A DNA stretch of 64,000 bases from Paenibacillus nasutitermitis (lineage in GTDB: Bacteria; Bacillota; Bacilli; Paenibacillales; Paenibacillaceae): positions 620,001-684,000 of the forward strand of contig NZ_BMHP01000001.1 in assembly GCF_014641075.1 (NCBI RefSeq). Direction: 5' to 3'. Of the stretch, positions 8,469-15,754 are shown piece by piece (the first letter of the stretch is position 1; every line of letters begins with the position of its first letter). A program made the position numbers and the translations under genes. Under the pieces are notes generated by a model. The model worked only from the letters and a program-made list of their open reading frames with translations. It ran no database searches and had not been told where the DNA came from.

Positions 8469-9050
8469 ATGGCTCGGCCACGCGAATTTGATGAGGAAAA
8501 GGCATTGGATACAGCTATGAAACTATTTTGGGAAAAAGGGTTCGAAGCTACTTCTTTAAGCGACTTGACATCAAGAATGGGCATTCAACGTCCAAGCATA
8601 TACTCCACCTTTGGAGACAAAAAAGGTTTATTTGAAGCTGCGTTGCGAAAATATACGAGTTCCCATGCTGCCTATGTTCGCGCCAATTTTCAAAACAATT
8701 CTTCTGTTAAAGAGGCATTCCGTGCTTTTTTTGAAAATATGGTGGCAAAAGAAAATGAAAAAAGTCCGAACTGGGGGTGCTTTTGCATTAATTCGATGGT
8801 GGAACTTGCTCCTCATGATGAGAAATTTGAAATCCTAACAAGAGAACATCAGATGTATCTCTCGGTAATATTCCAAGAAGCGATTGAACGAGGTTTGCGC
8901 TCAGGTGAGCTTGATAGCGGTATTAACGCAAAGGGTTTAGCGCAGACACTAGTCATATCGTTAATAGGACTTACTGTGTTCATGAAATCCCGTCCTGAAC
9001 GAGTATTTGTTGATAACTTTGTAAAAGAGATACTTACATTAATGAAGTAG
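8469..9050 (+). CDS. TetR/AcrR-family transcriptional repressor
   Basis: 193 residues. The N-terminal helix-turn-helix (residues about 8-55) reads FWEKGFEATSLSDLTSRMGI then PSIYSTFGDKKGLFEAALRKY, the canonical TetR signature. The C-terminal ligand domain contains WGCFCINSMVEL, as in the TetR_C_33/YxaF-like group. It begins after AAGGGGGG at 8455-8462. It is divergent from the MFS exporter at 6936-8201, and each gene has a promoter followed by a similar palindrome, so the protein most likely represses both genes and releases DNA when it binds a transported compound. The inducer is unknown. Confidence 0.93.
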   Translation: MARPREFDEEKALDTAMKLFWEKGFEATSLSDLTSRMGIQRPSIYSTFGDKKGLFEAALRKYTSSHAAYVRANFQNNSSVKEAFRAFFENMVAKENEKSPNWGCFCINSMVELAPHDEKFEILTREHQMYLSVIFQEAIERGLRSGELDSGINAKGLAQTLVISLIGLTVFMKSRPERVFVDNFVKEILTLMK

Positions 9051-9080
9051 AGTCGAAAAAATAGGTTGATGCCATCAGCG

Positions 9081-9282
9081 GAAGTTATTAATCATCATCA
9101 CAATTTTGCAAACTGAACGGCATTTGGGAAACATGGTCGAGGCTATTGCTCCTCAAGGAAAAATTTGCTCCATTGTTGAAACAACACGCTTGTACTTTCC
9201 ATGGCCACATGGTTTCAGCGGTAATCTTAAATCAAGTCGATCATTTCTAGCAGAAAGACAGTATGAGTGCGAAACGTCTTAA
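9081..9282 (+). pseudogene. Remnant of a zinc-type alcohol dehydrogenase
   Basis: Two pieces of the zinc-binding alcohol dehydrogenase / quinone oxidoreductase family survive in different frames. EVINHHHNFAN (9081-9113) matches the family segment VINHxxNFA, and GNMVEAIAPQGKICSIVET (9127-9183) matches the cofactor-domain strand and loop. In intact proteins these are separated by some 30-40 residues; here only 13 bases remain, with a stop and a frame change. After 9183 the frame is open to a stop at 9280 with weak resemblance (NLKS). The N-terminal half is absent because the TetR gene abuts directly. It is clearly non-functional. Confidence 0.5.
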
Positions 9283-9441
9283 TCTCCTTTCCTTCTGGTG
9301 TAACGATACAGGCAGTGATGGACTCTAGTGAACATCGAGACCGCATGCTCGTTCAATCAGTACTTCCACCTGGCCCACCTTTCTACGGCAAATGAGGACT
9401 GGTGCAACTTAGCATAATTAGAAATAAATGAGGTGATATGG

Positions 9442-9898
9442 ATGCATACGATCCGGAACATGTTTAAGCAGTTGCATTGGGCAAACGAACGGATTCTCGA
9501 GCATCTGCTTACACAAGCCGATAACAAACAGGCGATGCGGTTATTTGCCCACATTTTACATTCCGAGAAAACATGGTTTACTCGATTGTCGGGGAGAGAC
9601 AGCTCGCATATTCCTTTATGGCCAGATGCTGATCTATCGGATTGTAGCCGATTGGTCGATGAAAACAATGCAAACTTTTCAGCGTATCTCTCTTATTGAG
9701 ACGAACGGAAATTTGGAGGATGTCGTCGCATATAAGAATCAAACCGGGGCATCCTACGCCACGTCTGTTCGTGACATATTGACACATCTAGCGCTGCATG
9801 GACAATATCATCGCGGCCAAATTAACACAATACTTCGTTCCGCCGGCGGCGAGCCCGTCAACGTCGATTACATCACCTATATAAGAGAGCTTTCATAG
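9442..9898 (+). pseudogene. DinB-family protein gene with a frameshift
   Basis: A DinB/YfiT-like four-helix metal-binding protein split by one frame change. Frame 1 (9442-9699) gives the first part (MHTIRNMFKQLHWANERI, including HILHSEKTWF with the first metal-site His). Frame 2 continues to 9898 with the diagnostic ATSVRDILTHLALHGQYHRG, containing the remaining His ligands. The shift lies near 9685-9700 in the dinucleotide run ATCTCTCTT, a slippage-prone site. Correcting it would give about 150 residues, normal for the family. This may be a real inactivating mutation or a sequencing error. GAGGTGAT at 9430-9437 precedes the start. It stands among other decayed genes, which favours true decay. 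Confidence 0.75.
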
Positions 9899-9974
9899 CC
9901 CTCTTTCGAAAATAATATGAATGGCAACTTTTAGCTAGAGAGTTACAGGCAACGTATCGTCGTGGAGCAGGCTA

Positions 9975-10222
9975 TGCGGGCCGCTGGAGTTGGGCCTCGA
10001 CGTGATAGCAGATACGGTCAATCCCATCCAACTAACGCGCCAAGCTTGGCGCAAAGTGGCAGAATCTCTTGAAACTCTATTTGTGGATCGAATTTGTCTG
10101 CTCTGACGAACGATCGTGAACACAGGCATCGAATCGAAACGCGTGTAGCCGATACTCCCGGATTTGTTCTACCCTTAAGGGAGCAGATTAGGAACCGACC
10201 GCTAAAAGCATGTCAACATTAA
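9975..10222 (+). pseudogene. Remnant of a small AAA-type kinase/ATPase gene
   Basis: Three overlapping pieces in three frames read through as the C-terminal half of a roughly 170-residue AAA-family kinase-like protein. Piece 1 (9975 onward) contains LDVIADTVNPIQLTRQAW, piece 2 (from 10090) contains IEFVCSDE, and piece 3 (10115-10222) contains REHRHRIETRVADTPGFVLP. The order and content match the family pattern of a NP.-LTR-AW helix, CSD, then EHRxRIExR. Two frameshifts (about 10083-10092 and 10109-10117) and a missing P-loop half show decay. No other gene is apparent between 9899 and 10412. Confidence 0.5.
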
Positions 10223-10412
10223 CACGCAAAAAGGGGTCGCTTTGTGTGATATATATAAAAGCAGATATGCCAAATAACCCTCCAATGTTAGTCGATTGAA
10301 AGGTTATTCCAAGGGGAATTATGGTGTTCTGTGAGGTCCTTAACCCACAGGTGAAAGCTAGTATCAGGGCATAACACAGCTGTCTGGAACCACGCTTCTT
10401 CAGCAAGAGCAT

Positions 10413-10949
10413 CTATGATTTGTTCCAGCTCTCTGCAAGATGCTCTTGGTACTGAAGAATCACGGTGATGAGAACCTTCAAATTAATTAAATGACTTGAG
10501 TGCATAGTTTGCTGAAAAGGATTTTGCTTGGCGGCCATCAGCAGTTTCTGCGCTCTTTCTTGTACCCAACTGTCTGAGCGACCTCGTCTCGAGTATAGCA
10601 GGGACAAGATCTTGTCATGCAACAAGTCCTCGTCAGCCCGCAGCACAGAGTTGGAGATAAGGAATTCAAGCAGTAGCTTCGTATTGCCGTGTAAGGTGCC
10701 CATGCAAATGTCCCGGAGGCGTACTAGTGTATCGTGAATAGTGACCATTACCGGATCGTCCGGAAGTTCATCTTTGAGCAAGCCGTTCTCCCTAAGCCAC
10801 TGCAGCAAGTGATTCGGCTCTTCAAGAACATCAACTTTTTGATTTTCTTGCATCAAGATTGTATTCGCCAGATTGACCCATATACTGTACCACCAAGTGT
10901 AAATATCATCTGTTCCATGAATGGTTCTCCCTTTTATCGGGTTTTGCAT
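10413..10949 (-). CDS. Hypothetical protein, weak ABATE-domain resemblance
   Basis: 178 residues, not confidently recognised. The N-terminal part (WWYSIWVNLANTILM, then DVLEEPNHLLQWLRENGLL) resembles the ABATE domain found at the start of CGNR zinc-finger regulators. No CGNR zinc finger follows: the frame stops, and the in-frame continuation to 10188 has no zinc-binding cysteines. It starts 16 bases after the MBL-fold hydrolase gene, probably on the same transcript, but has no good ribosome binding site. It could be a truncated regulator or a degenerate gene. Confidence 0.4.
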   Translation of the reverse strand: MQNPIKGRTIHGTDDIYTWWYSIWVNLANTILMQENQKVDVLEEPNHLLQWLRENGLLKDELPDDPVMVTIHDTLVRLRDICMGTLHGNTKLLLEFLISNSVLRADEDLLHDKILSLLYSRRGRSDSWVQERAQKLLMAAKQNPFQQTMHSSHLINLKVLITVILQYQEHLAESWNKS

Positions 10950-10964
10950 GCTGCCGACAACGAG

Positions 10965-11705
10965 TTACAGTGTTATTGTTTCCATAGTTTTTATCAACCT
11001 GATGTTCACTTTACCTCCCGAAGCCGCCGCCAAGCGGGTGGCAATATTGGGTGTTTCGTTATAGATAGGCGGATAATTCATCGTTTCATAGTGGATGGGT
11101 ACAAGTGTTGTGGCACCAAGAACTGCGGTTGCCGCGACGGCCTGCTCTGGCGTTAAGCAGATGGGTTGTCCGCTAGGAATCATCCCCGGAAGCTCAAGCA
11201 CTGCACCGTTGACCGGTAAGAACGCCGCATCGAACGGTCCGTAGTGTTGAGCAATATTCCACCAATAACCGTGCCAGAGTGTATCCCCGCAATGAATAAC
11301 CTTATGTCCGGCTCCTTCTACTACCCAAGCAACTTGCATGTCGCCGAGACCATCTACGGATGGCAACGCAGTCACCCTTACATCCCCACCAAGCTCGAAT
11401 GATGAGCCTACTGTAACGCCGTTTACGTTCGTCAACCCAACAGCCCGAGTCGCATCTTCCATTCCGGCCGGCAAGTAGACCGGGATCGCAGACCCGTAAG
11501 CCTCAATAATCGCAACTGGATCGAAATGATCCTCATGTAGATGTGTAATCAATACGGCATCTGCTTTACCGAAAGAGCCGAGCGGATACATGGGCTCACG
11601 AGCGCCCCCAAACTCCTCGAGAATGCGAGTAATTGGATCGACGAGAATCGTTATGTCTCCCGTTTCGATTCGGATACCTGCCCAAGGCAATTTTTGAATG
11701 TTCAT
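10965..11705 (-). CDS. MBL-fold metal-dependent hydrolase (UlaG-like)
   Basis: About 246 residues of the metallo-beta-lactamase superfamily. The metal motif HLHEDHFD is present at residues about 55-62, followed by further ligands in VIHCGDTLWHG and VPIHYETMNYP. The protein is cytoplasmic, with no signal peptide. This group includes UlaG-like lactonases and many uncharacterised hydrolases; the substrate cannot be inferred. The ATG at 11705 is used because AGGAGG (11715-11720) is nine bases upstream; GTG 11714 and ATG 11711 are too close. The upstream region holds a duplicated inverted repeat that probably binds the controlling regulator. Confidence 0.88.
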   Translation of the reverse strand: MNIQKLPWAGIRIETGDITILVDPITRILEEFGGAREPMYPLGSFGKADAVLITHLHEDHFDPVAIIEAYGSAIPVYLPAGMEDATRAVGLTNVNGVTVGSSFELGGDVRVTALPSVDGLGDMQVAWVVEGAGHKVIHCGDTLWHGYWWNIAQHYGPFDAAFLPVNGAVLELPGMIPSGQPICLTPEQAVAATAVLGATTLVPIHYETMNYPPIYNETPNIATRLAAASGGKVNIRLIKTMETITL

Positions 11706-11724
11706 TTCCATCACCCTCCTGTTT

Positions 11725-11810
11725 TATAACCTGACTAAAATGGTTTCATTGGTTATAGGGATATCATACCATTTTTATATAACCTATAAAATATATTTTT
11801 GATGGTTATA
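11725..11810. promoter_or_regulatory. Duplicated inverted repeat upstream of the MBL-fold gene
   Basis: Two copies of TATAACC-N19-GGTTATA, at 11725-11757 and 11778-11810, exactly 53 bases apart. A partial extra GGTTA lies at 11816-11820. The spacers differ in sequence while the arms are identical, as expected for a two-site operator. The repeats cover the likely promoter of the minus-strand MBL-fold gene. The regulator is not identifiable. Confidence 0.7.
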
Positions 11811-11926
11811 TTAGAGGTTACACGGGATGGCAACAGCCAAATACCGGGGGCTATTTGGCATGCGAACATAGGCCTACCTCACCACGTATGTTATAAATGT
11901 GAAACGGATGGTGAAACTAATAAGCG

Positions 11927-11965
11927 AAAGCAGCCCGCCCTCAGATGAGGAACGAGCTGCTTTTT
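11927..11965. terminator. Probable terminator between the MBL-fold and LysR transcription units
   Basis: 8-bp stem 11927-11934 (AAAGCAGC) with 11956-11963 (GCTGCTTT), enclosing a second small hairpin CCTC-AGAT-GAGG. The minus-strand side has a broken T run, so it could end the LysR-side transcript. The remaining bases 11811-12050 contain nothing else I recognise. Confidence 0.5.
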
Positions 11966-12143
11966 GAGTTTTCACGATTACATTTCCAATTTAATGCTCA
12001 ATTTTATTCAAAAACAAGACTTTTGCAGGGCTCTCTAAGTAGGTTTATATTGCTATCGAAATGGAGTGTCGGCGCACTCCCGGTAAATGTCTGCAATTGT
12101 GGTTTGCGCAAGCATAGCCTCTAGTGCTTGCTCCGCATTCCTA

Positions 12144-12275
12144 TAAGCTGCTTTCTGTATTGAACAGAAGGGCAGCTTGTTTAATATGCGCCATTTGCGA
12201 CTGCACATCCTGCAAACCGAATTGCCGAATATCAAGGCGATCGGTAACTGCATATACACCGCTTGAATTCTCCAT
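12144..12275 (-). CDS. Short hypothetical ORF after the LysR gene
   Basis: 43 codons (MENSSGVYAVTDRLDIRQF and so on), preceded by AGAGAGG seven bases upstream of the ATG. After its stop, another frame continues on the same strand to 12053 with coding-like sequence (YRNAEQALEAML, TTIADIYREC). The whole 12053-12275 region may be one 74-residue gene broken by a frameshift. I do not recognise the family. It lies 27 bases after the LysR stop codon. Confidence 0.3.
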
Positions 12276-12302
12276 AGGTTAACCTCTCTTTTCGAATGGT
12301 TC

Positions 12303-13193
12303 TCAAACTGTTCTGGATTTGAAAAAATCAATGAGCCATTCCGACAATTGCTGCTGTGCTTTGCTGATGAATCGGTCAGCATAATACGTCAACTCCAGGT
12401 GACGAACGGGAGCAGGCTCAGAGATAGGAATCGATACGATATCGGACCATTCCGGATGTTGTTTTAACAAATCTCTCGGTTGTATGGTCGCACCGATGCC
12501 GGCCGCAACCAACTGTAATAGGGAGGATGCGGAGCCAACCTCCATGACCGTCGTCAATTCAAAGCCTTGTTCTCGGCAAACGTCATCCACCAAATCTCTG
12601 CCCAAATAACCTTTCGGGTACATCACCAGAGCATGCTGTGTCAGTTCTTCGAGCGTAATCTCGCGCCTCTTCGCCAGTTCACTTGCTGAGTGAACAAACA
12701 ATTCGTAAGGCTCGCTTCCCAGCGGAATCTGAACCAGACGTTTATCCGAAGGACCACAAAGTCCGATTCCGAGATCCACTTTATGGGCAAGCACTTCTTC
12801 CCGGACAAAGATCGTCGAGAATGCCTGCAGCCTGGTTTCGGGATAAAGGGTCTTGAATTCGACGAAGAGCGGAACAAGCTGGAAATCGAGATCGGAGGGC
12901 AATACTCCAAGCCGGACGGTTCCACGCTTTTCGGATAATAGCTCTTTAATGGCATTCTTCGCATCCATTTCAGCCTGAAGCATTTTCATGCCGTATTGAT
13001 GGAGCAGCCTGCCAGCCTCGGTTGCAACTACTTTTTTACCGATCCGGTCGAAAAGCGGCATGCCCACTTCGGCCTCAAGCAAACGAATCTGCTGACTCAG
13101 CGTAGGCTGTGAAATCCCCAGAAGCTCTGCAGCTTTCGTGAAATGAAGATGCTCGAAGACAGCCATAAAATACGTTATATTTCGAGTATCCAT
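12303..13193 (-). CDS. LysR-type transcriptional regulator
   Basis: 296 residues. The N-terminal winged helix-turn-helix is typical (MDTRNITYFMAVFEHLHFTK, then AAELLGISQPTLSQQIRLLE), followed by a periplasmic-binding-like effector domain beginning VRLGVLPSDLDFQLVPLF. It resembles the CynR/CysL group. It is divergent from a CynX/NimT-type MFS gene, the same pairing as cynR and cynX in cyanate-type systems, but no cyanase or carbonic anhydrase gene is present. The second ATG (13193) is chosen because AGGGGAAAAAG lies just upstream; an ATG 21 bases earlier lacks a ribosome binding site. Two A+T-rich dyads in the 124-base divergent region are candidate binding sites. Confidence 0.93.
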   Translation of the reverse strand: MDTRNITYFMAVFEHLHFTKAAELLGISQPTLSQQIRLLEAEVGMPLFDRIGKKVVATEAGRLLHQYGMKMLQAEMDAKNAIKELLSEKRGTVRLGVLPSDLDFQLVPLFVEFKTLYPETRLQAFSTIFVREEVLAHKVDLGIGLCGPSDKRLVQIPLGSEPYELFVHSASELAKRREITLEELTQHALVMYPKGYLGRDLVDDVCREQGFELTTVMEVGSASSLLQLVAAGIGATIQPRDLLKQHPEWSDIVSIPISEPAPVRHLELTYYADRFISKAQQQLSEWLIDFFKSRTV

Positions 13194-13213
13194 CTTTTTC
13201 CCCTTCATGAACA

Positions 13214-13279
13214 ATAGTATTTTACTATTATAATAATACGAATTATTGGATTGATCAATGAATCATACAGATTTATACT
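13214..13279. promoter_or_regulatory. Back-to-back promoters and dyads for the LysR and MFS genes
   Basis: A palindrome TTGATCAA (13251-13258) supplies the -35 box for both directions: plus strand TTGATC, 17 bases, TATACT (13274-13279); minus strand TTGATC, 17 bases, TATTAT (13235-13230). Two dyads, ATAGTA-TTT-TACTAT (13214-13228) and AATAAT-N4-ATTATT (13232-13247), cover the LysR promoter and its early transcript, as expected for autorepression. Confidence 0.65.
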
Positions 13280-13317
13280 CATAGTGACTTCAACAAGAAT
13301 GGGGAGGAAGAGTACCG

Positions 13318-14481
13318 ATGAAAAAAACATTCTATTTATTCGCTCTATTTATAGCGGCTTTGAACCTACGCCCCATGATTACCTCTGTTGCTTCCATGAT
13401 GGGTATGATTCAATCCGAGCTGGGCATCAGCGCTTTGACAGCAAGCCTTCTGACCACGCTGCCCGTCTTGTGTATGGGACTGTTTGCTCCATTTGCCACA
13501 ACGCTAAGTCAACGGTTGGGTCTGGAGCGTACACTTTTTATTTCGTTACTCCTCATCACCATGGCAACCTCAATGCGTGGTGTTGACCGATCTGTCACCA
13601 TACTTCTTGTTACTGCTTTGGCAGGAGGGATCGGGATCAGCTTCGCCGGGCCTCTGTTGTCCAGCTTTATCAAAAAGTATTTCCCAGCCAGACCGGGTAT
13701 TGTCAGTATTTACTCGGTATCCATGACGATTGGGGCAGCACTCGCTTCGGGCTTAACCATCCCGATTTACACTCAAAATCAACATAACCTGCCATTCGCT
13801 TTGTCATGCTGGGCTGTTTTGGGGTTTATCGCTCTGATCATCTGGATGGTTCTGATAAGGAAAAAACAATATTCCGGCAACGAGAGCCGGCGTCTCAGAC
13901 TGCCGCTTGGCAACAAAAAAGCCATCCAATTCACCTTGTTTTTTGGCTTCATGGCCAGCATGTTCTATGCATTGACGGCCTGGATTTCACCTATTGCTCT
14001 CAGTTTCGGATACAGCCCGCAATATGCGGCTATGCTGCTTACCATGTTCACGCTGATTCAGGTCCCGGTTGCGTTGCTGGTTCCTGGTATTGTCAATCGC
14101 TCGGGAAATCCCAAATTATTGCTTGTCTTATGCAGTGTGTCAGAGCTCATCGGCCTGGGGTTACTACTGTTACCCGTTCCGATGCTTTCAGCCGTACTTT
14201 TTCTGGGCGTTGGCGCAGGCGGATTGTTTCCCCTGGCGCTGATGCTGCCCATTATGGAGACTCGTACCGCTGAGGAAGCGGGAACCTGGTCGGCTATGTC
14301 ACAGATGGGAGGTTACATCATGGGTGCTTTTGGGCCTTTTTTTATCGGATGGATCTTTGATCTGAGTGGACATTTTAACGCTTCGATTATTGTCATGCTG
14401 GTCATCGTCATGCTGATGATTGGCGTGCAGCTGTCCATGACCCTGGGGAAAAAAGCTATAGAAGGACCTAATGAGCAGTAA
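13318..14481 (+). CDS. MFS transporter, CynX/NimT family
   Basis: 387 residues, about twelve membrane segments. The opening FALFIAALNLRPMITSV matches the CynX/NimT family signature (LNLRP followed by a small-residue stretch), which covers cyanate and nitroimidazole-type transporters. The preceding GGGGAGGAAGAG is a good ribosome binding site. It is divergent from the LysR regulator at 12303-13193, the likely activator. The substrate is unknown; members of this family transport small anions or antimicrobial compounds. A hairpin terminator follows within 80 bases. Confidence 0.9.
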   Translation: MKKTFYLFALFIAALNLRPMITSVASMMGMIQSELGISALTASLLTTLPVLCMGLFAPFATTLSQRLGLERTLFISLLLITMATSMRGVDRSVTILLVTALAGGIGISFAGPLLSSFIKKYFPARPGIVSIYSVSMTIGAALASGLTIPIYTQNQHNLPFALSCWAVLGFIALIIWMVLIRKKQYSGNESRRLRLPLGNKKAIQFTLFFGFMASMFYALTAWISPIALSFGYSPQYAAMLLTMFTLIQVPVALLVPGIVNRSGNPKLLLVLCSVSELIGLGLLLLPVPMLSAVLFLGVGAGGLFPLALMLPIMETRTAEEAGTWSAMSQMGGYIMGAFGPFFIGWIFDLSGHFNASIIVMLVIVMLMIGVQLSMTLGKKAIEGPNEQ

Positions 14482-14511
14482 ATGGAGCACGATGTCACAT
14501 GATGCAACAAC

Positions 14512-14560
14512 ACAAATCGCCACAACCTACGATCTAAATAGGCTTGTGGCGATTTGTTTT
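14512..14560. terminator. Shared terminator between MFS and cyd genes
   Basis: Perfect 14-bp stem, 14512-14525 with 14544-14557, followed by TTTT on the plus strand and an interrupted T run on the minus strand. It lies between two convergent transcripts and probably serves both. Confidence 0.88.
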
Positions 14561-14592
14561 CATTTTATCAGCCGTTCGTTGTCAATTTCTCT

Positions 14593-14694
14593 TCAGCCCT
14601 GTTTCTTCTGCTTCCGGCCAAACAGCCAGAACAGGAATACAACCGCGCAGGCTACAACCAGAAAGGGAGCAACAAATATCAAGAAATCCTCCAT
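14593..14694 (-). CDS. cydS: Cytochrome bd oxidase small subunit CydS
   Basis: 33 residues, MEDFLIFVAPFLVV at the N terminus, one membrane segment and a basic end (FGRKQKKQG). This agrees with CydS, the third subunit found in Bacillus-type bd oxidases, which packs against CydA and stabilises heme b558. The ribosome binding site AGGAGGTGAT is almost perfect and lies three bases from the ATG. It is the last gene of the cyd operon, 34 bases after cydB. Confidence 0.85.
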   Translation of the reverse strand: MEDFLIFVAPFLVVACAVVFLFWLFGRKQKKQG

Positions 14695-14728
14695 CTGATC
14701 ACCTCCTAAGTTTTTAAAAACGCTTTTT

Positions 14729-15754
14729 TTATTTGCCCCTTTTTCCCTGAACATATTTCGCATCGAACAGGAACAGACGCATAAGCAGATAGAGTGACGG
14801 GATGAGCAGCAGCAGCCCAAGAATAAAGACGGCGATCAGCGCCAGAGCCATCGGCTCGCTGGTGAAATTATCATAAATGGTCAAGTGCGGGTAAAGAATA
14901 TAAGGCAAATGCGCTCTGCCATAACCAAAGAACGCGAATCCGAACTGCAGCATGACGAAGATGAAGGAAAGACCCAGCTTTTTGCGCGACCATACCAGGT
15001 AGACTGCAACGAGAAAGCAGGCAAAGGAAACAATGAACATCCAGGCATAGGACAGCATCTGCTCAAAATGCACCGGATTATGATTGCGGATCGCGAAGAA
15101 TACAAGGAGGCTGCTCAATATCGTCGGGCCGCTCCAGGCGAGCGCATATTTGCGCACCACCTCAAATGCGTTGCTGTCATTCGCGCGGTTGGCATAGTAG
15201 CTCAGAAACATGGCCGATATATAGAGAACGCTCACGATCGCCAGCAGCACGACGGTCCAGGAATAGCTGCTGGTAAACAGCTTGCCGAACAAAAAGCTGA
15301 CCTTGCCATCGCCACTGACCGCAATATATCCCCCTTCTGAAATCGTCATGACGGTCGATAAGGCCGCCGGGATCAACAGGCCGCTTGCCCCGTAGAGCAT
15401 GATATAGAAACGGTTGTTTTTCTTCGAGCCGTAAGCGCTGAAAGCATAATAAGCGCCGCGGATGGCCAGCAGCACAATCGCTACGCTGCCCGGAACCAAG
15501 AGGGCGGTTCCGTAATAATAGGCGGTGTCCGGGAAGAAGCCGACGATCCCCACGAAGAAGAAAACGAGAAAGACGTTGGTTACTTCCCATACCGGCGATA
15601 GATACCGTTCAATAATATTGTGGATCAGATGGCGTTTGCCTGTAATGGTGCTGTAGTAGCTGAAAAAACCGGCGCCGAAGTCGATGGAAGCTACAATGAG
15701 ATAGCCGAACAGGAAAATCCACAGTACGGTGATGCCAAGCACCTCATAACTCAT
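14729..15754 (-). CDS. cydB: Cytochrome bd ubiquinol/menaquinol oxidase subunit II
   Basis: 341-residue integral membrane protein, eight to nine membrane segments. The N terminus has LFGYLIVASIDFGAGFF, the usual CydB start with an acidic residue in helix 1. It forms the terminal oxidase with CydA and CydS, reducing oxygen to water with menaquinol electrons under low oxygen. The start overlaps the cydA stop (15751-15754), so the two are translationally coupled. Confidence 0.95.
   Translation of the reverse strand: MSYEVLGITVLWIFLFGYLIVASIDFGAGFFSYYSTITGKRHLIHNIIERYLSPVWEVTNVFLVFFFVGIVGFFPDTAYYYGTALLVPGSVAIVLLAIRGAYYAFSAYGSKKNNRFYIMLYGASGLLIPAALSTVMTISEGGYIAVSGDGKVSFLFGKLFTSSYSWTVVLLAIVSVLYISAMFLSYYANRANDSNAFEVVRKYALAWSGPTILSSLLVFFAIRNHNPVHFEQMLSYAWMFIVSFACFLVAVYLVWSRKKLGLSFIFVMLQFGFAFFGYGRAHLPYILYPHLTIYDNFTSEPMALALIAVFILGLLLLIPSLYLLMRLFLFDAKYVQGKRGK

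Noticed and set aside
10188..10412. 74-codon minus-strand frame directly after the hypothetical gene
   Set aside because: Continues the frame after a stop, no binding site, no similarity; might be read-through debris, not listed as a gene.
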